Assembly (NCBI RefSeq): GCF_019399895.1
Contig: NC_091868.1
Location: 482,499-546,498 of the forward strand
Direction of reading: 5' to 3'
Length of the DNA stretch: 64,000 nucleotides
Source: Cardiocondyla obscurior
Taxonomy: Eukaryota > Arthropoda > Insecta > Hymenoptera > Formicidae
The position numbers and the translations under genes were made by a program. This document shows, one piece after another, positions 13,748 to 26,300 of this stretch; positions within the stretch are counted from its first letter, which is position 1, and each line of letters opens with the position of its first letter. The notes under the pieces are model-generated. The model ran no database searches and was not told where the DNA came from. It was given only the letters and a program-made list of their open reading frames with translations.

Positions 13748-16700
13748 CTGTAAAAAAAAAAAAAAAAATATATATATAATTTAATAAACGGCAATAACGA
13801 AATTGATTATCAGAAAATAAGAAAACGGGCAAAAGCAATAGTAAGCACTTTGTAACATCCAGTAATTGTAAAATAAAAAACCATAGCGCAAGTTTTAAGA
13901 TCATTTTTTGTTTTACTGAATTTTATTCTAAGACTGACTAATAAGTTAAAAAAAAAAAATTAACACTAAAGTCTACTTCTGGTTCATCTGAAAATTATCT
14001 GATTACAGTTGGTTCTTATACCACAAACGTACGTTAGATTCCGCTCGGTATTCACCGTGATTCCATTGAATCGTCGAGCATCTCTTAAAAGCGTTTTAAG
14101 CATCATGAATATAGTCGTCATGTCAAAGCGTAAAATGAACGAGACGAATAGAAAGACTCTTCGCGCCCTTATTCGGTTTTGAATGGATTTTACACAAGAC
14201 TAACAAATTCTTACAGCCGTTATATCGCGGTGTTTTACATACAACCATAATGAAAATAAAAATCCGAATATCACTCGCTTTAGCATCACGTTTTCTCATT
14301 TTAAAACAACTCTTTAAAAAAAATCCCTCTGTGCATTTTTACGTGCAATGTAAAATTTGCCAAGAAATATAATTCTTATCAATAAATTAAAAAAAATATT
14401 AACAAAATTTTCCCAAATAAAAGTATATTATAATATATAATTAAAAAAAAAAAATATAAATAAGTAAACTAGTCGCAGATTTAATATGCAAGGAAAGGTT
14501 TTGTCTTTTTTTTTCTCGCTTTATCTTATCGCGAGAACGCAAATGTCGCTAGGATTAACAAAGGTGGACAATAAAGGACAAATTGAACCGCGTGTGCCGC
14601 AAACTGTTCTTTCATACGTCCAAAAACGCCATTCAACCACCGCGCAGGTGGAGGCCGTTCCGGCAATCGCCGCACGTCTGCGGCATACCGCTCTCGGTGA
14701 TTCGATTAAAGTGTCGCCTGCATTTTAAGAGGTTTTTGAACGTCACGTGCAAAAGCCCGGCCCGGTCGAGATGGAAGCGTGACGGTGTGACGGTCCGTCC
14801 AAAGAATCACGCAATCCGCGACTCGTTATTTTCTCCCGAACGTCAAACGTCACTCGTGTTTGCGTGCTTTCGCGGTGCATCGATCGAGACGAGGATGTTC
14901 GCAACGCGATAGATTCCTTCCTCGATTCCCTGCAAATCGTGCGTTTCTAACATATCCACGGACAACGTAATAAGCAAACGTTTTTACTTTGCGACTCGCG
15001 TTCCTTTATCAAGCGTTGCCACGCGTAATTAAAATGTATTTTATTTATTATAAGTATTTCTCGCAAAATAATGATGAAACGGGTACGACATTTTTCCTTT
15101 CGCGTTGTCGCAGACAAATCTCTCTTGTTTTAACGTAATTTAAGTTCTCGCGGGTCTATAATTTCGTCAACTTGAGGAGTAAGACGAAGTACAATATTCG
15201 CAGAAATGCGCGCTCTGAAAATTGGAACGCACTTCTCCAGATTAAAGAAGAAAACTAATAACAAAAATTCCTGACTGAGGAGAAAAATCAATCAGCAAGA
15301 AATACATTTAATAAATAAAACAGTTGAGAGGGAACGTCTGACGTGTATTAATTAAAAAATAAAATAAAATAAAATAAAATAAAAAACAATATCGAATATT
15401 TTGCTTATTAAATAAACTTAAAATTAAATAAAAAAATGATATTAATGTCTATCGGGTTGTTACGAGTGGCCTAATAATAATCGATTCATTTCCGAATACA
15501 ATATAAATGTTTTCAGATTATAAACGGATTCCAAATTTAATCGAGCGATTATCGCAGAGCGTGAGACAGTATTATCGAAAACCGGTGTTTACCGTCTCGC
15601 ATATCTTTACAGGAATACCCTGCCGCTTTCACGGATAAGACGAGAGAGTTACCTCGGCGAAGGCGAAGAAAACGGAGGCGGTAGAGTACCGACGGAATCC
15701 GAGGTGAATCGCCTTTAATCCCGCGCGATCCGTTCTCGTCGCGTCGAAGCCGCCCTCCCGATGGCGATTATCATTGTCACTCGTCGCAAATTGTGCAACA
15801 CTAGAACCGCGAGAGTCGCGCGAACGGCATATTCTTTAATCGATGCAACTTCCGTTACCCGTTCGACAAAAATTTTATCAAACGCTTTTCCTACGACGCG
15901 ATAGTTTAATTTTCCCCGATACCAAATACCTCGACGAGACCAAGCGTTAATCAGAATTATTGAAATAACTCGCGTGAATATTTAACACGAGCCTTCCTCC
16001 CCCCCCTCTCAAAAAAATATTCTAATATTAACTGCGTTATTAAGTTCGAAAGTTGCGAATCTGTTAATAAGAAACCTAACCCTTTGATCTTTTTCTACCG
16101 GCGAAAGGCGTAACGCTAGGCTTCCAGGGTGTCGCAGTGTCTACAGTAAAACAGTACAAAGAAAAGAAAACGGTGGTATTACCGCAAACGATGACGCCAA
16201 CACCGTAAACTCGACGGCCCACGACGTGGTTCTTGGTTGCCGCTGCTCAGCAACCGAGGGGGGAAGCCGGTTGACGCAGTGGGAGACCCGGCCACCTGGG
16301 AAATACTTCTTAATGCCCGCAAAGCTGCCTCGCTCTCGTACATCTCTTCGCCGTGCTCTCGCGGTATTTCCATTCCCCGTTCTCTTCTCTCTTCGTTGTT
16401 CCCGCTTCCTGTTCGCGAGCTATTCCCGCGCCTCCCTTCCTCACACTTTGCGAGACATTTTTTTTCACTTTCTTTTTCATCCCCTGCCTTCGCCTGCCCT
16501 CTGCCGGCGATATATGCGCGTTTACACGTATCTAAGCGTTCTTGAATTCTCACTAAAATTTATATATAACAAGAATAAGCAATAACGTAAAAGAATAAAT
16601 TATAATTTAATTTGTCAGACGGACGAATAATATATATTTATATATAATGGTATTACAGAGCACGCGGCTTGAGCACGTTGTTCACTCTCGGTTTTTCTAC

Positions 16701-17065
16701 GTTTAAACTAACTTTAACATTTAATAATTTTCAACGTTAAACTAAAAAAGACAGGTGTCGCATTCGCTTCGGCGACGGTGGTTTGCGTACGTGACTTTAA
16801 AGTACTGTGCGTCGAGTCTCACCAGAGTGCGCGCGTGGATGTTCCGACGAGCGTCGACGATTGAGAACTGAGGGAGAACGCGGGCCCATCTACGTCACCG
16901 AGTGAGTGGGAACGAGTTCCTTCTCAGTTCTCGACGGCCGGCTGTCAACGAAATATCTATGCACGTTACACAATGGTTACGAAGGTCAGCCACCGTCGTC
17001 GAAGCAAGTGCCGATATCGGGGAACAGTTTAAAGTGCCGTGTAAAATATTTACGTACATTTGTAG
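13748..17065. other. Spacer between the divergent R1 and R2 modules
   Basis: R1 is transcribed leftward and R2 with the array rightward, so a shared or paired promoter could lie here. An arthropod-type initiator TCAGTT is at 16924-16929 in a CpG-rich stretch (16.75-17.05 kb). No protein gene was recognised. CpG-rich frames at 14.6-14.9 and 16.2-16.6 kb overlap on several frames and look like chance. Confidence 0.4.
15353..15386 (+). repeat. AAAAT microsatellite
   Basis: About five copies of AAAAT occur in a row. It is an ordinary simple repeat in intergenic DNA. Confidence 0.8.
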
Positions 17066-17479
17066 TGAGGACCGCCCGCGGCGGCCGAGGGAAGGGGAGG
17101 CGAGAGGGAAGGAGTCACGTAGCCGCCGTTGTCGCTGCGTAGCGGGCGAGTGAGGAGCCAGAGGAGGAGGACGGCGAGTCTTGCGATGTTCCTGTCGCCG
17201 CTTCGCGCATGCAGACTGCCGGGTACGCAGCCAGGGTTACGAGATAGTCTGCCTTTCAACGTAGAACGGCGTCATCGCTGCGTAGCGGGCGAGTGAGGAG
17301 CCAGAGGAGGAGGACGGCGAGTCTTGCGATGTTCCTGTCGCCGCTTCGCGCATGGAGATTGTCGAGTACGCAGCCAGGGTTACGAGGTAGTCTGCCTTTC
17401 GACGTACAATGGCGTCATCGTTGCGTAGCGGGCGAGGGACGAGCCAGAGGAAGAGGAAGAGGACGGGAGTCATGCGATG

Positions 17480-17487
17480 TGACGTCA
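17480..17487 (+). promoter_or_regulatory. Perfect CRE palindrome in array unit 3
   Basis: TGACGTCA is the full cAMP-response element bound by CREB and ATF factors. The same site recurs in two later units at the equivalent place. Confidence 0.4.
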
Positions 17488-17744
17488 CTTCGCGCATGGC
17501 AACTACTGCCGAGTGCGCAGCCACGTTCACGAGCCAGTCTGCCTCTCGACGTCCGGGTTACCGTTGCGCAGCAGGTGAGTCTTGCGATATTCATGTTGCG
17601 TCGTGCGTGGCGACTGCCGAGTATGCAGCTAAGGTGACGAGCTTAGTCTGCCTTTCAATGTACAATGTGTTATTATTGCGTAGCGGGCGAGTGACGAGCC
17701 AGAGGAGGAGGAGGAGGAGGACGGGGTGAGACGTGCTACGTTCG

Positions 17745-17752
17745 TGACGTCA
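17745..17752 (+). promoter_or_regulatory. Perfect CRE palindrome in array unit 5
   Basis: TGACGTCA lies in GTTCGTGACGTCACATTG, 141 bases before the next copy. Confidence 0.4.
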
Positions 17753-17885
17753 CATTGCTCATGACGACTGCCGAGTAAGCGGCCAAAGTTACGAGATAGC
17801 TGCCTTTCAACGTACACCGTGTTATTGGTGCGTAGCGGGCGAGTGACGAGCCAGAGGGGGAGGACGGTGGGTCTTGCTACGTTCG

Positions 17886-17893
17886 TGACGTCA
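17886..17893 (+). promoter_or_regulatory. Perfect CRE palindrome in array unit 6
   Basis: TGACGTCA lies in GTTCGTGACGTCACATCG, in register with the unit 5 site. Confidence 0.4.
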
Positions 17894-18445
17894 CATCGCT
17901 CATGACGACTGCCGAGTACGCAGCCAAGGTTACGAGCTAGCTGCCTTTCAACGTACACCGTGTTATTGGTGCGTAGCGGGCGAGTGACGAGCTAGAGGGG
18001 GAGGACGGCGAATCTTGCGATGTTCCTGTCGTCGCTCCGCATGTGGCGACTATCGAAATACGCAGCCAACCAAGGTCCCGAGCTACTCTGCCTTTCATCG
18101 TACACCGGCATCATCGCTGCGTAGCGGGCGAGCAACGAGCATGAGGACGGCGAGTCTTGCGATGTTCCTGTCGTCGCTCCGCATGTGGCGACTACCGAAA
18201 TACGCAGCCAACCAAGGTCCCGAGCTACTCTGCCTTTTATCGCACAACCGCATCATCGCTGCGTAGCAGGCGAGCAACGGAGCCGAAGGACAAGGTGAGT
18301 CTTGTGATATTCATGTTGCTTCGTGCATGGCGACTGCCGAGTACGCAGCCAACGTCTCGAGCTAGTTTCGATACGCGTAAAATAAATTTTTAAATCTTGA
18401 TACCTGACTTGCGATTAATCTAGCAAAATTCTTATTGTGTTTCAG

Positions 18446-18766
18446 ATGGAATCTCAAAGAAACAACGTTATATTCTCATCGCCAATATTCAGTGAACGAA
18501 CTATTGCCATTTCGTCGGGCATTTTTTCAAGAGTGTTCACGAAGTAATCGGCGATCTTTTTGTGCGAAGCTTAGAAAGTCGAATTATTTCCGTCCATGGT
18601 CGCGCGAGAAAATAGGAGTGATTTTTTTTTTTATTAGCTTTCGCGATAGAGTCACCGGTCGTGGATTTCGCGAGTGACAAGTTCGTGGAAGGATGGCTCG
18701 ACACGTCCCATCTGAGTGGAGGAGGAGGCCTCGGGTTGGCTCTTGCTTCAGCGGAGCAACGTTAAG
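18446..18766 (+). ncRNA. Spliced module copy R2, exon A
   Basis: The acceptor is TTGTGTTTCAG| at 18445 and the donor GTTAAG|GTAAAT. A perfect donor, CAAG|GTGAGT at 18294/18295, lies 151 bases upstream in the last array unit, so the array may be spliced to this exon. The 3' part matches the other exon A copies (GGAAGGATGGCTCG, CACGTCCCATCTGAG, GCGGAGCAAC). A reading frame from ATG at 18693 resembles the one in R4, but a one-base deletion changes its end, which argues against a conserved peptide. Confidence 0.5.
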
Positions 18767-18981
18767 GTAAATGTAATTTTAATTACATAAAATTAATGAT
18801 GGTATTTCGTATAATAACTTAAATCAATGGTAAATCTAAAAATCAGACAAGAAATAATTTTTACAATAAAAGAAATTTAATGTATGAAATTTTGGATAAC
18901 TTTCTGTTTTATTATTTAATTAAAATATTAATTAGAAACGTATACAAGTTTTTTTAACAAAATATATTTTTTTTGTTACAG

Positions 18982-19023
18982 CATCATCACATCTGAATAA
19001 CTCCGCTGCTGCGCATCGAACCG
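18982..19023 (+). ncRNA. Spliced module copy R2, exon B
   Basis: This 42-base exon lies between TTTTGTTACAG| and ACCG|GTGAGTCGCATG. It contains AACTCCGCTGCTGCGCATCG. The donor and the next ten bases are the same as in copy R4. The intron before it is 215 bases, AT-rich and unlike the others. Confidence 0.5.
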
Positions 19024-20063
19024 GTGAGTCGCATGATTTTTTTTTATAACAATGAAATGTTCGGATTTTCTTAAATAAAAGCGAAGGCCTAGGCACATTT
19101 ACAAACTTTTTAAAGAACTTGTAAAGTAACGTTTCCATGTCGATATAGTAAAAATTATAAGAAATGTAACAATTGAGTACACCATTTCCTTGCACCAAAA
19201 TTTGGGAGATTCGCGGCGAATAAAAAGGTGCGTGAGTACGTAGGGCATTAAAAAGTTTAACGATTACATTCGTATCGTTGAATGTCTAAGAGATGAAAGT
19301 AGAAAACAATATTATATAAACGTACCTCAAAAGTACTATATTAAGAAGATAACAATGACTTAATAAAACACACAGTTTTATTCATTATTTTATCTGCGGG
19401 TGGGTCAAACTATTATTAATATCTCTTATCGATACAAATCTCTGTTGAAACTGACGAAAACTTGATTATGATTTCTTAGCGAAGAACTTTTTACGACATG
19501 TTTGTAGGTGTAACATTTTATTTTATTTTTAAGTCTTACACCACCTGCGCGTTGTTTAGACGAGTTTTAGTTAACGGTTATTCTTGGATACCATAAAATA
19601 CTGCAAACTATCCGAGGATTAAACGACTTTGCCCCACGCCAGTTTTAAGGTCCGCACCTCCCAGAAAAGAAATTGCCGATAACAATTAAGCTAAAACCAG
19701 CCAACACACGCGGGCTGTAACGTACTTCTCGGCTAACTTTACGTAGAAATATTGAAAAAGTATAAATATCCACGGTGGTAACATTCGAGTTGAGCGTCGC
19801 TGCAAAAGCGTGAAAAGATTTAATGATAAATTATTGCGAGAGTTTCTTTCATTAAAAAAACTTCCCAACAATTCAGGTTTTTTTTTGTCTAGTTATTTAA
19901 CCGATTAACTGAGTATTGTTATTCGGCACTTGATTATTTCGTTTTCCCCGCTTCGTAATTTACTCGTGATCCGATTGACGACACGCGAAATAAATTCTCT
20001 GCCCTTTTTCATCTTTAAGACGGTTTTTTTTTTTTCGCGATATGGCAATGCGACGTCCCATCA
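19024..20063. other. Short spacer between R2 and the UGT 3' end
   Basis: R2 (plus) and UGT (minus) converge here, so this DNA should hold the UGT 3' UTR and possibly later R2 exons. On the minus strand an ATTAAA variant lies at about 19819-19824 and AATAAA at about 19377-19382. Neither can be chosen with confidence. Confidence 0.4.
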
Positions 20064-20376
20064 TCAGTCCTTCTTTTTCCACCTGTTCCGTTCCTCGGTT
20101 TGGCTTCCGGGCTTTCCTTTGACGGTACCGCGTAGCGACAGCAGCAGCTTGATCAGCCGGAAGAGTATGTAGATGAACGTTGCGGAGACGATAATCAAAA
20201 CAAGCGCGACGTCGATGAAATGCCTCTGATACCAAAATACATCCGCGCCGTCGCTGCGGAAGTAAAATCTGCCATTGCCCCGGGCGATATATTCCGTCCA
20301 CCATATCGCCGTCTTCAACGGCGTGGCAGGTCGATCACGATAAGCTTTCGAAAGCTTCTGGGCGTTCTCGCGGTAA
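20064..20376 (-). CDS. UGT: UGT exon 3 (membrane anchor and tail)
   Basis: The acceptor is TTTCAG|TTACCG. With AG from exon 2 it makes a Ser codon and gives SYRENAQKLSKAYRDRP, the usual UGT sequence at this point. Then follow WWTEYIARG, a membrane span (FIDVALVLIIVSATFIYILF and beyond) and a basic cytosolic tail ending KKKD before a TGA at 20066-20064. The exon lies 22 kb from exon 2. No closer candidate for the same segment was seen. Confidence 0.93.
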
Positions 20377-23300
20377 CTGAAAGCAAAGGAAGATACTTGG
20401 ATGAAATACATACTTGATCGCGCGCACTTCTTTCCCCCCTTCGACGCGGAAAAGGAAATCCTTTCTATTTTTTTGTTATTTGTTCTTTTTATCCTGCATA
20501 CGTTCGGATATGCAGAGCAAATATGATAGAGCGACAGGCGTGCGTTAAAAATAAAAAATAAAATAAAATAAAAAATTTTTTTTAAACTGCTGAAACCTTC
20601 AGAGAAAGCGAATATCTATTTTCATTCACGTCTAATTCGCGGAGGACAGCTGGACGTGTGAGCGCCGCGGTTGAAACATTGGATCGATCGATCAAACCAG
20701 ATTGGTCGTTTAAATCGGGATGACGATTTCGGGTTTCCCATAGATAGACGCGGGGTTTGGCAAAGTGCATATCGCATCACCGAGCAAATACATGCGCGTA
20801 ACAATCGTCGCGAGATGCGTCGCGATTGTCCGCGGGGAAAAAAAATTTCACGAGGGCGAAGAATGAAGGGTGGAGGATGAAGAGGCGGAATGGCGCGCGG
20901 ACAGCGAACGAACGATGAGGGAGGACGGTCGCGCTCGTGCAACTACCCACGGCAAACCCGAGCACACAATTTACCGATCGGTACTCTCCATTATTCGTGT
21001 TTACAGCTGCAGCCCGCGAATCAACCTGATGCACGGCCGCGCCGCGTTCATTCCCCCGTGCGTAACCTACCGGCGCTTCCCTTTTCCAGCGTACCGGCAC
21101 CCTGGCCCTCCCGTCACCCGTGCCGATCGTGCCCCGTTATTTGCCTCGGTTAAATTCAGTTCGAGCCCCCGCGGTGGTTTTGAATTAACCATCAATTTTG
21201 AGCGCGTCCGACGCTCTCTTCCGGTTCGGAGCCGCACCTGTCGACGATCGGCCCCAAGCCATCGCTTCAGGCCTGTCACAGATAGAATCTGATGTAGGGA
21301 ACAAGGGAGGAGGGCAAGGGAGAAAGGGGAGGGTATTTATTCGTCACACCGACGGGACAAACTCGCGTAACTGCATCGGCCGTAAAATGCAGACGAATTC
21401 TCTTTTTTTTTTTCCTCGCCGTGAGCTAACGAGTGAAAGAATATACTTTTTTTCCGCGAACGAACAAGAGTGGCGGACCGGGTGGGGGGGGGTGGCACCG
21501 ACGAGGTCGGAGGGCACGTAGAGCCGTCGCGTGAAATTTAACATCGCATAAAACATCCCACCTTCTGGCTGCACCCTCGGGAGCGTTTTCTCTGCCCGTG
21601 TTGTGCTTCTTTTTGCGTTTACAAATTATCCGCGAGTACGCGAGACGCCAGTACCGACCACCAACGCATCAATATTGAACGTGTGACGTTAACCACGGTT
21701 TCGTGTTACGCCAGCACTCTGCGACGCGGTAAACGCATTTTGCGCAATTGCGCCGTTCGTTCTTCTATGACAGTCTACAAGTTAATTGTTTAAACAAATC
21801 TCCCCGAGTCTAGAGTGAAATTTTACTTACATACATACATTATAAATATTACAAGAACGTTGACGTTAACGCTATCTCTAGAATTAATTTTAGTTAATGA
21901 ACTAGAGACAATTATCTATTCGACAAATAATTCTAGACATGATACAAGTAGAAAAAAAATTTGCATTATTATCGTTGAACAATATTATGCGAGTGATTAG
22001 AATGCTAATAGCGTCGATCGAATCACGTTGTCCCACTATCGTCCGTCCAAACGCGTGCTTACAACGAAAAGTGTTCGCGTACAGAAGCTGGAATAGCGGC
22101 TTACGCCATCGTACAGTTAATACGGTTCTTATCTTAAAACGGAGATCAAATTACGACGATCTGAGTGTCCCGAGAAGCCATTACAATCGGAACACGCCAT
22201 AATGGACGGAAAACGGCGGTGTTATCTTCGGTTCGATTAGAAGAAATGAGAGATATGATTTAAAGCGTTCTATATACGTTCAAATTTTTGAATTGGAACT
22301 GATTAAATTTTTATATTGCTCTTCGTTTTTTCTACGTTATATATAACTTTTCCGCTTTAAATGCAATTTGTTAAAAAATAATTATGTGACGAAACTTAAA
22401 TATTTCTTCTTTAATTTTTTTAATTAATATTTTTAAAACGAAAACGTTTATTTTGCCGACATAAGCATTATTTATCGCGCAAATATCGTCTTTAAAAATT
22501 CATCGTAAAAGAAACATAATTTACTTATCGCTTAGATAATTCAAAAAATAAAGAATGTCGCGGTCGATGTGCGCTACTTGTAATTGCCGAGAAGCAGGTT
22601 TTTGCGACAGATACGCCGAGTTCGTTATCAGAGGTCGAGCAAATTATTTAGTCAGAAAAGTACCGAAGCCAATGTCGCGAAGTTGCATCTCCCGCCATCA
22701 TCTCCGTTTCCGGAGGTCGGCTCATATCTCCGGGGAATCATAATTCCAACGATATCTCCCTCGGATCGTGGCCGTCCGTCGCGCGATGCGCTATGCGAAC
22801 TTACTTTCCCGACTTACAACGCTATCACGAAGAAGCCCTCATTCCGTAACCCCTCTTGTTCATCACTTTTAGATGAAACTTACGTCTACGTTCAATTCGA
22901 AATATGTGCGACGTGCACTTCTCCCGAAAAGGAAAAAGACAAAAGGAAAAAAAAAAAAGAAAAGAACTGATATGCATTAATAAATAGTTAACTATAATTA
23001 AATATGTAGCGCGAAAGCTTTGATTTTAATAAGAACGTTTTTTACGCGACTGTAAGCCTTCTTGTGCGTTTTTGCTACGCGTTTTTAAGTCATATATTCA
23101 ATAATAAATGTGGATGTCGCGTTTTATCATGCAAAAGTGTCAAGTTTTATTGGCATGTTAACCATATGCATGATAAATTCGTCCCTTTACGCATCGAACG
23201 CGTGACTCGCTGTTGCGATAGACGTAGGACGGACCAAGTTTTTCCACCCTCCGGTGGACGAAGTTTCGAAAATAGTTTTCCCTGCAACTCCGAATTGACG

Positions 23301-26300
23301 TAATAGAAACTTCGAAACACTGCGAAGTCTCATAAGTTACACGTATTTTCATACCTCGCGCGCAGACCGTCCGCCGGCGTGTTACAACTTACTTTTCCAA
23401 CCGGCAATGCATTATGTTTACTACCACGACTGATCTCGTTCACTCTTCGAAAGAAGATTGACTTTTTGTAAAAAAAAGAAAGGAAAAAAAAAATTAAACA
23501 CAAGCCACCGACAGAACGGAATGACTTGAATTGAGGAATAAAAGACGTGTCGAATGCACCAGTAAAATAAATAGCAGTTTCACTCGTGCTCTTAACTCTC
23601 GATGAGATTTACATCGGTTGAAAATCAAATAAAAAAAATTAATTAAAATTAATTAATTAAATAATAAAATTAAAAAGATTTGATCGCGCTCGTTTGTGTT
23701 TTCAAAGACAAATCTGCAAGAACCTTCGAAAATCGAACTAAATTGAGAATTATCAGCGCGGAATAAATTCGAACCGAGTCTCCTAGTTTATACCCGCGAA
23801 TTTTGCGCCGCTTCAGAAAGCACCCCGAGTAACACAGGGTTAACGACCGTACACGGAGAATTATAATTGTAACGCGTTCTCTCGCATGGCGGGTACGAGT
23901 GGGCCTCCCGGATCCGCGCGTTAATTATATTTATCATTCGCAGGCCGCGCGCGCAGTTGACGCAGAATTCCGTGCGGCGCATTAAATAATAGTCGTAACG
24001 GTGCCAAATGTCAGATGTACTTCCGGCCGATAACAATTTCATCGCGTACGCGCGGCATCGCCCCGGCCCGGCGATATCGTATTACGAAATTACTTTTCGG
24101 CGTGTACACGACATTATTACAATACCACCGTGGCTGTAGAACGGCATCGCTCATTCTCGCAATCAGCGCGCGCAAACCGTAAACAGCTGCCGACGAAAAC
24201 GGCGAAAAACGAGCCAGCCGAGTGATCGATCTCCGATTTCCGCCGGAAATACGTTCCCGAGCGATCCGACGAGCTTGATTCGGAGCGGTATCAGGCTTCC
24301 CGGCTTCCGGAAGGAAATCGACCGCGCCGCGTATCTCGTTCTATAATTTTTTTTTCTCCATTTTTTTTTTCTTCTAATATTTTTTTCAATACTCAAATTC
24401 GCCGAAACGCAATTTTTTGATGAGTCGAAAAATTGACAAATGATTCCGAAGTGATTTGTATTGGCGGAATTTAATCTCCGGTGTTGAACGTAAAAAATAA
24501 ATACACCGAGTTCAAACTTCCTGGTACTTTAAATATCGGCGCGATTTAAACGAGATTTGGATGTTACAGCGAAAATAATAATTTATTAACGAAACGAGAA
24601 TCAAAAATAAATTTTGAAACAGTTCATATAATAATAAGTTTGCATTCTGCACTTGAAGTAGGAGAACCGTTAAGTTTATCGGGAGAAAATATAAATTTGA
24701 CGCAATTGTATAACTTATTAAAAAAATGTACACGTTTGAATCTTTCTCCCTCGTCAAATATCAAATTCTTTTCTGCGTGTAAAAATAACTCAAAATCGCG
24801 TTTTGGTGAAGTTAAACCGGTAAATTGAGAGGCAAACTGGGCGGGTAAACTGGCTACATTTTCGTTTTCGCGTTCGCTCGCGCGTTGATATTGCTTGCGA
24901 ATCGCCGTAACTGTATACTCCCGCGGAACCCTCGCGGAAATTCGCGCGCGCATGACTGGCGGCAGTGCGCCAAACTAATTGGAAGACCAAAAATAGAAAA
25001 GACCAATACGTTATGCTTGCAGCTGACGCAAACAACATTCAAATCCGCGATTACAATATCGTGCCAACGGTACGACCCCCGGTTGACGTGTAACAACCCT
25101 GCGCTAGTTCCCCTAATGCGCGCGGCTGCACACGCGTTTATGCGTTTGACAAGCACCATCTTCCATTCACAAATTCTGAAGTAGAAATATCACCCCGGAA
25201 ATAATCCTTGAAAAGCAGCATTAATTATCTCTACATAATTTCTCACTTCATAAATTATACGCCGGATTATCTTTAGACAATTTATTTCACGATTTCTGTA
25301 GAAAGTGAATAAAATGTCAATTTGAAATTTGCAATTTGGAATAAAATCTGCAGCTAAAACCATCAATTTTGCGCTATTTATTATCAAACTATTTTCGCAA
25401 TTGGAAGTGTGTTTTGGTATAACGAATATTTAATTACAAAAAAAAAAAAAAAAAAAATAAAAAAGTAAACCTTGTCGCACACGTTATTTGAAACACAAAT
25501 TTTAATACGTCACGGGATCATAATTATGCGTTATAATCAAGTAAACAGCTTTCGAAACAAAAAAAATACACACGAGATTAATCAATCGTTTAACGCGTTG
25601 AAGAAAGAAAAAATGTTTCCGCAGCAAACAATATTGAACCAGCCTTTCGTTAGTCTCGTGCTGCAAAACAATTAAAAACGGATGTTGCGTTGTTGGCTAT
25701 GTTGTTAACGACAAATATTTACGATATTTACTCGCGTTTGTTTTACGCCAATTCACGTGAATTTTGCGCGACAGTTACCTGCCAATTTATATCGATTGAA
25801 TCATGTTATGCAACAGTAACATTTCCAACAAACTGAGCGAAACAGCACGTAATACCTAAGAAAAATATTCGTTTCGATGAACAAGCGAATCGTTTCGATA
25901 AATAAACGACTATGCAGGATAATAATATATCATATAATTTATAATAATTTTGATTAAACAAAATAGTTTGCCCTCGTTTAAGTTCCACTTTTTGTTACTG
26001 GTAAAATAATGACAATTGATTAAAAAATTGTCTTTCACTAAAAAACAAGTTTTGCTATTTTCTTTTTTTTTTTTTACAAACGAGAAACGATGAGGGTGGA
26101 AGCAAAATGTTTTAGCGACAGATAGTTTTACTCTACATTAAGAATTAGGTCGTCGATTACTGAAAGATGTTATCGGACGCGATCGTGCGCGAGTATGTGA
26201 ATTTTAATCTTAGCGGAGCGCGTCGCGGCCGGGTGTCCCGCGATTTCGTTGAAAGATGGAAATCGTACTTGAGATTAATGAGATGCGGCAGCAAGAATAA

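Larger units (their letters stand above)
17066..18369 (+). repeat. Tandem repeat array, about nine units of 112-151 bases
   Basis: Units begin GCGTAGCGGGCGAGTGA at about 17280, 17423, 17678, 17829, 17970 and 18118. Variant units start at 17566 and 18260, and an earlier unit before 17280 is partly degenerate. Each continues with GCCAGAGGAGGAGGACGG, then CTTGCGATGTTC, a CGACTGCCGAGTACGCAGCC block, and CTGCCTTTCAACGTACA. Units are GC-rich in an AT-rich setting. Two of them (17566 and 18260) carry perfect 5' splice sites. Three carry TGACGTCA. The open frames seen on both strands follow from the repeat and are not convincing proteins. It may form the first exons of the RNA continued at 18446. Confidence 0.85.

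Noticed and set aside
17237..17958. Open frames of 97-114 codons on both strands of the tandem array
   Set aside because: They arise from GC-rich repeat units with few stops, differ in frame from unit to unit and overlap each other on both strands.
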